NCBI GenBank assembly: GCA_964437445.1
Contig: CAYTGR010000095.1
Coordinates: 1-9,118, forward strand
Source: CAYTGR01 sp964437445
GTDB lineage: Bacteria > Chloroflexota > Anaerolineae > B4-G1 > SLSP01
Length of the DNA stretch: 9,118 nucleotides
Reading direction: 5' to 3'
The translations under genes were made by a program, and so were the position numbers. Below the pieces are notes generated by a model. The model was not told the DNA's origin. It searched no databases and saw only the letters and a list, made by a program, of their open reading frames with translations. This document shows positions 5,958-9,118 of this stretch, in pieces. How positions within the stretch are numbered: the first letter of the stretch is position 1; the number at the start of each line of letters is the position of its first letter.

Positions 5958-7269
5958 CCTGTTCCTGTAACAGGTGCTCCAGGACGTGGAAATGTTCCGG
6001 CGAGAGCTGGTAGCCGGTCTGGGGCAGCCGTTTGCCGCGCACTTTCAAGCTGATGGCGATCAACTGCGGGGGATAGTGGCAGGCGGCGGCCGTGGCCTCA
6101 TCTACGAGCACCCAGCCCACGGGAGCCAGGGCTTGCAACCGGCTGGCCGTGTTCACCGTATCTCCCAAAATGGTGATCTCCTGCCGGGCCCGTGAACCGA
6201 CCCGCGCCACCAGACAGGGGCCGGTGGTGATCGCCAGCCGGGTGGGGAAGGCGGGGCGGCGCGCGGCCAGCTGCTGCTCGTTGAAAGCCTCCACCCGTCG
6301 TTGCAAAGCAATGCCGGCCCGCACCGCGGCGCGGGGGTCATGGAACAGCGCTAACATCCCGTCACCCAGGAATTTGTCCACATCGCCGCCCTCCTGGTAC
6401 ACGGTGGAGGCCAGCATATCCAGGTAACGGTTGAGGTCTTCCACCAGCGGCGCGGCGGCCATGGTTTCGCTGAGCGTGGTGAACCCCTGGATGTCGGTGG
6501 TCAGGATCGTCAGGGTTTCGGACCGCGCGGTGGCTTGAGGTTGCTCCAGCCGTTGGGTGGTCTCTTGCCAGGCGGTGCGCGAGAGGAGGCGCTGTATTTC
6601 GGCCTGGAGCCGCTCTACGGCGGCGTTGCGCTCGCGCAAGGTGTTGTACAGGGCGGCCAGCTCGCGGTTGTTCTGCTCCAGATCGCGGCTGAAGGTGCGG
6701 AAAAAGGTGAGATAAGCAGCCGGCGGTTCGGTTTTGGGGATGTCAGGGACGGTTCCGGCGAGGCCCAAGGCTTGCCAGAGCGCGACCTCAGCCGTCTGGA
6801 TCAGGGTGGGGTTGAAAGAGAGCGCGCCCTGGTAAAACCGCTGCCGCCCGAACGCAATGGCCGTGCTGTCTTCTTCCTGGGTCTGGCGGGTGAAAAGCCC
6901 GGCGGCGAAGGTGGGGTGGGTGAACACAATAAACCACTCCTGGGCCAGCGGCGCTTCCGGCGTCAGGGTGATTAACTTCACCCCAGGGATGGCGGGCATG
7001 GGGGCATCGGGGATGGCGAAGATGAAGACATCCCCGACCAGCGCCGCCAGGCGCGCGAACCGGTTGCGTTGGGGCAGGAAGGCCGAAACCCGCTGGAAGC
7101 CGGCGAAAAAGGTCCCGCGCAGGCGGTGTTGCATCACGGCATCTTCAATGCCGTGGCTGATGGAGAGCAGGGTGGGCACCGAGACGCTGAACAGCGCCTG
7201 GTGCGATTCGGTCAAGACCAGGGGGTAGAGTGAGAGCTGTTGCACGTTATACGAGGCTGAAGGATTCAT
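5926..7269 (-). CDS. DICT-domain class III adenylate cyclase
   Basis: A 447-residue, apparently soluble signalling enzyme with no TM segment. Residues about 20-130 match the DICT sensory domain (named from diguanylate cyclases and two-component systems): LLSISHGIED (34-43), FFAGFQR (54-60), then alternating strands and EWFIVFTHPTFAAGL (111-125). A helical, coiled-coil-prone linker spans about 185-245. The class III nucleotide cyclase domain spans about 252-422: TDIQGFT with metal ligand Asp259, DKFLGDG with base-recognising Lys299 and metal ligand Asp303, and TILGDTVNTASR with Thr366 at the second base-selecting position, Asn373 and Arg377. Lys plus Thr is the class IIIb pattern, typical of ATP-specific, often bicarbonate-stimulated cyclases, so cAMP is the expected product. 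All catalytic residues are present. The start overlaps the reductase stop as ATGA; AGGAG (7278-7282) lies 8 nt before it. The stimulus sensed by DICT is not known from sequence. Confidence 0.9.
   Translation of the reverse strand: MNPSASYNVQQLSLYPLVLTESHQALFSVSVPTLLSISHGIEDAVMQHRLRGTFFAGFQRVSAFLPQRNRFARLAALVGDVFIFAIPDAPMPAIPGVKLITLTPEAPLAQEWFIVFTHPTFAAGLFTRQTQEEDSTAIAFGRQRFYQGALSFNPTLIQTAEVALWQALGLAGTVPDIPKTEPPAAYLTFFRTFSRDLEQNNRELAALYNTLRERNAAVERLQAEIQRLLSRTAWQETTQRLEQPQATARSETLTILTTDIQGFTTLSETMAAAPLVEDLNRYLDMLASTVYQEGGDVDKFLGDGMLALFHDPRAAVRAGIALQRRVEAFNEQQLAARRPAFPTRLAITTGPCLVARVGSRARQEITILGDTVNTASRLQALAPVGWVLVDEATAAACHYPPQLIAISLKVRGKRLPQTGYQLSPEHFHVLEHLLQEQDGHSPLVDSA
5958..5974 (-). promoter_or_regulatory. 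Small hairpin enclosing the photolyase ribosome binding site
   Basis: CCTGTT (5958-5963) and AACAGG (5969-5974) are exact inverted repeats with a 5-nt loop, and the stem abuts the photolyase ATG. The AGGAA Shine-Dalgarno (5962-5966) is split between loop and stem. The site lies inside the cyclase gene, so ribosomes finishing the cyclase would melt it, which is a plausible translational-coupling device. A 6-bp stem can occur by chance. Confidence 0.4.
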
Positions 7270-8210
7270 GTCTGCATCTCCTCGCTTAACGTGGTCAGCG
7301 TGGCGACCTCATCGGATGTCAGCCGCCAGCCCAGCGCGCCGAGGTTAGATGCTACCTGGCGGGCGTTTTTGGCTCCGGGAATGGGGACGGTACCCTGGCA
7401 GATGAGCCAGTTGAGCGCCACCTGCGCGGGAGTTTTGCCGCCGTGAGCGGCGCCGATCTCGCGCAAACGGGTCAGGAGCGGTTGAAGTTCCGCCAGGCGC
7501 CGGTTGTACAGCCGCCCGCGCAGCCCTGGCAGGGGATGCTCCGGCGTGTATTTGCCGGTGAGCACGCCCTTTTCCAGCGGGCTGTAAGCGATGAGGGTGA
7601 CACCCAGCTCCCGGCAGGCCGCCAGGACGCCATCACGCTCTGGCGCGCGGTGCAGCAGGCTATAGTGCACCTGGTTGGAGGCCAGGGGAATGCCCCGTTT
7701 AGCCAGCACCGCGTGCGCCGCGCGCAGTTGCTCCGCGTTGTAGTTGGAGACGCCGACCGCGCGGGTCAGGCCAGCCTCCACCGCGTCGGCCAGCGCCTCG
7801 GCCCAGCGCTCCACCGGCATCGGCGGCGACGGCCAGTGCACCTGATAGAGATCCACGCGGGCCAGCCCCAACCGCTGGAGGCTCCGGCGCAACGCCGCCA
7901 GGAGCTGCTGGCGCGAAAATCGCCAGGGAAAGGGGAAAAACTTGGTGGCGACAATGACCTCTTTTTCCAGACCGCGTTCATGGATGAACCGGCCTAAAAA
8001 CCGCTCAGAGCGGCCCATCCCATAGACCTCGGCGGTGTCAAAGAAACGCCCCCCGTCGGCAACGGCGGCTGCAAAAGCGGCCCGGAGGTCATCCCCGGCA
8101 TACCCCTTGCCGTAGCCCCACATCATCGTATCGCCCCATTGCCAGGTGCCGATCCCTAACCAGGGAATTTGCACCTCAGTCTGGCCCAGGGTGGTCAACG
8201 GTTCGTTCAT
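7266..8210 (-). CDS. Aldo/keto reductase family oxidoreductase
   Basis: A 314-residue (beta/alpha)8-barrel NADPH-dependent oxidoreductase of the AKR superfamily, acting on carbonyl groups in the cytosol. The catalytic tetrad is visible: Asp58 and Tyr63 in FFDTAEVYG, Lys90 in VATKFF, and His125 in YQVHWP. Cofactor-binding strands appear as GVSNY (153-157), NQVHYSLLHR (179-188), IAYSPLEKGVLTGK (207-220) and IPGAKNARQVASN (277-289). Length is normal. A perfect AAGGAGG (8217-8223) lies 6 nt before the ATG inside the end of the lactate dehydrogenase gene, and the two genes overlap by ATGA. Its own stop overlaps the cyclase start in the same way. The substrate is not predictable; tight coupling to lactate dehydrogenase may point to reduction of a carbonyl metabolite such as methylglyoxal, but that is only a guess. 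Confidence 0.93.
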   Translation of the reverse strand: MNEPLTTLGQTEVQIPWLGIGTWQWGDTMMWGYGKGYAGDDLRAAFAAAVADGGRFFDTAEVYGMGRSERFLGRFIHERGLEKEVIVATKFFPFPWRFSRQQLLAALRRSLQRLGLARVDLYQVHWPSPPMPVERWAEALADAVEAGLTRAVGVSNYNAEQLRAAHAVLAKRGIPLASNQVHYSLLHRAPERDGVLAACRELGVTLIAYSPLEKGVLTGKYTPEHPLPGLRGRLYNRRLAELQPLLTRLREIGAAHGGKTPAQVALNWLICQGTVPIPGAKNARQVASNLGALGWRLTSDEVATLTTLSEEMQT

Positions 8211-9118
8211 ACACCGCCTCCTTGCGTGGCCTGATCGTAATCTGCGATGGCCTGGCGGATGGTGCCGGCGCTGGCCCGGAGCGCCTCGGTCTCGCGCTCG
8301 TCCAATGTCAACGGCAACGTCTCCACCACCCCCGCGCCGGTGACCAGGTGCGGCAGCGAGAGGGTGACCTCAGGCACCCCCTCCACCTCCGGCATTGGCG
8401 CGCAGACGGTCAGGATGGCCTGGTGATCGTGCAGCACCACATCCACAATGCGCGCGAGCGCCGCACCGATCCCGTAATAGGTGGCGCCTTTGCCTTCAAT
8501 GATGTGATAGGCGGCGTTTCGCACCCGGTCATCAATCTCCTGCCGGCAGGCCGGCTCCAGGCAGACCCCGCGCAGCCGGACAAACTCGTCCAGCGGCAGC
8601 CCGCTCACGCTGACCAGCGACCAGGTGAGGACCTCCGAATCGCCATGCTCACCCACCACATAGCCGTGGATGTGTTGGGGATCCACGCCGACCTGCTGAC
8701 CCAACAGCGCGCGGAAGCGGGCCGTATCCAGCACCGTGCCGGAACCAAAGACCCGTCCGGGCGGCACGCCGTGGCGGGCGGCGAACCGGGCCGCCAAATG
8801 CGTCATCACATCCACCGGGTTGCTGACAATGACGATCACCGCTTCGGGCGCGTAGGTGAGCACCTGCTCCATCACGCCCTGGACGATGCCGGCGTTGCGT
8901 CCCAGCAGCTGCAACCGCGTCTCACCGGGTTTTTGGGCCGTCCCGGCAGTGATGATGACGATCCGGCTACCGGCCAACTCCTGGTACGAGCCGGCGTAAA
9001 CATCTACCGGCTGCACAAACGGCACCGCGTGCAAAATATCATCGGCCTCGGCCTGTGCGCGCTTCAGGTTGATGTCGGTGAGGACAATTTCGCTGCCCAG
9101 ACCGCGCATCACCAGCGC
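8207..9118 (-). CDS. ldh: L-lactate dehydrogenase, 5' end outside the window
   Basis: 303 residues of an NAD-dependent 2-hydroxyacid dehydrogenase, open to the right edge. The missing part is about 10-25 N-terminal residues with the GxGxxG dinucleotide loop. The visible part starts ALVMRGLGSEIVLTDIN, whose Asp ends the second Rossmann strand and favours NAD. Lactate rather than malate specificity is indicated by Gln in AGTAQKPGETR (malate dehydrogenases have Arg there) and by GEHGDSE, with the active-site His. Asp and Arg of LDTARF complete the relay and carboxylate-binding pair. It interconverts pyruvate and L-lactate, regenerating NAD in fermentation. It is the first visible gene of the four-gene operon, and its 3' end carries the reductase RBS. 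Family confidence is high; a bifunctional LDH/MDH is the only realistic alternative. Confidence 0.92.
   Translation of the reverse strand, partial: ALVMRGLGSEIVLTDINLKRAQAEADDILHAVPFVQPVDVYAGSYQELAGSRIVIITAGTAQKPGETRLQLLGRNAGIVQGVMEQVLTYAPEAVIVIVSNPVDVMTHLAARFAARHGVPPGRVFGSGTVLDTARFRALLGQQVGVDPQHIHGYVVGEHGDSEVLTWSLVSVSGLPLDEFVRLRGVCLEPACRQEIDDRVRNAAYHIIEGKGATYYGIGAALARIVDVVLHDHQAILTVCAPMPEVEGVPEVTLSLPHLVTGAGVVETLPLTLDERETEALRASAGTIRQAIADYDQATQGGGV
8217..8223 (-). promoter_or_regulatory. Ribosome binding site of the aldo/keto reductase
   Basis: The minus strand reads AAGGAGG, fully complementary to the 16S rRNA 3' tail, 6 nt before the ATG at 8210. It is encoded within the Gln-Gly-Gly codons of the lactate dehydrogenase C-terminus, so the reductase can be translated independently as well as by coupling. 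Confidence 0.8.

Noticed and set aside
9110..9112. GTG at 9112 as the true start of lactate dehydrogenase
   Set aside because: The frame stays open to the window edge (Ala-Leu before it), and the glycine-rich NAD-binding loop would be missing. The real start must lie beyond 9118.
8207..9118. Malate dehydrogenase
   Set aside because: The substrate-recognition position in AGTAQKPGETR is Gln rather than Arg, and the active-site motif is GEHGDSE, both lactate dehydrogenase features.

Overview
The window is a gene-dense, GC-rich bacterial chromosomal segment. It holds seven complete genes and one gene cut by the right edge, with short intergenic gaps. There are no RNA genes, no CRISPR array and no transposase. 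Protein content, short heptanucleotide tandem repeats and a GCGC-stem dispersed repeat suggest a Chloroflexota-like (Anaerolineae-type) genome. That assignment is inference from style only, since no phylogenetic marker is present.

Left part (1-2080, plus strand): a MaoC-type (R)-hydratase is followed by a YfcC-family membrane carrier. A small four-copy heptad repeat lies between them. A second heptad array, folded as an inverted repeat, separates the carrier from the convergent gene to its right.

Middle (2081-4544, minus strand): an M20 metallopeptidase and, upstream of it, a long-form TspO/MBR-like membrane protein. The TspO-like gene has the clearest promoter in the window: TTGACA, 17 bp, TACAAT. 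An operator-like element with both inverted and 11-bp direct symmetry lies over the expected transcription start, in an AT-rich island. The peptidase has a weaker promoter candidate overlapped by a perfect 10-bp inverted repeat.

Right part (4545-9118, minus strand): a tightly packed operon reading L-lactate dehydrogenase (5' end outside), aldo/keto reductase, DICT-domain class III adenylate cyclase, CPD photolyase. The junctions are ATGA overlaps (twice) and a 32-nt overlap. A two-copy dispersed repeat lies at the photolyase 3' end and supplies its last codons and stop.

The most interesting theme is a possible light- or redox-response module. A cyclase with a DICT sensor is translationally coupled to a photolyase, and next to them is a TspO-like protein under an operator-controlled promoter. 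Photolyase and TspO-type genes are known to be co-regulated by light in several bacteria. The cAMP-cyclase link and the operator assignment here are inference.
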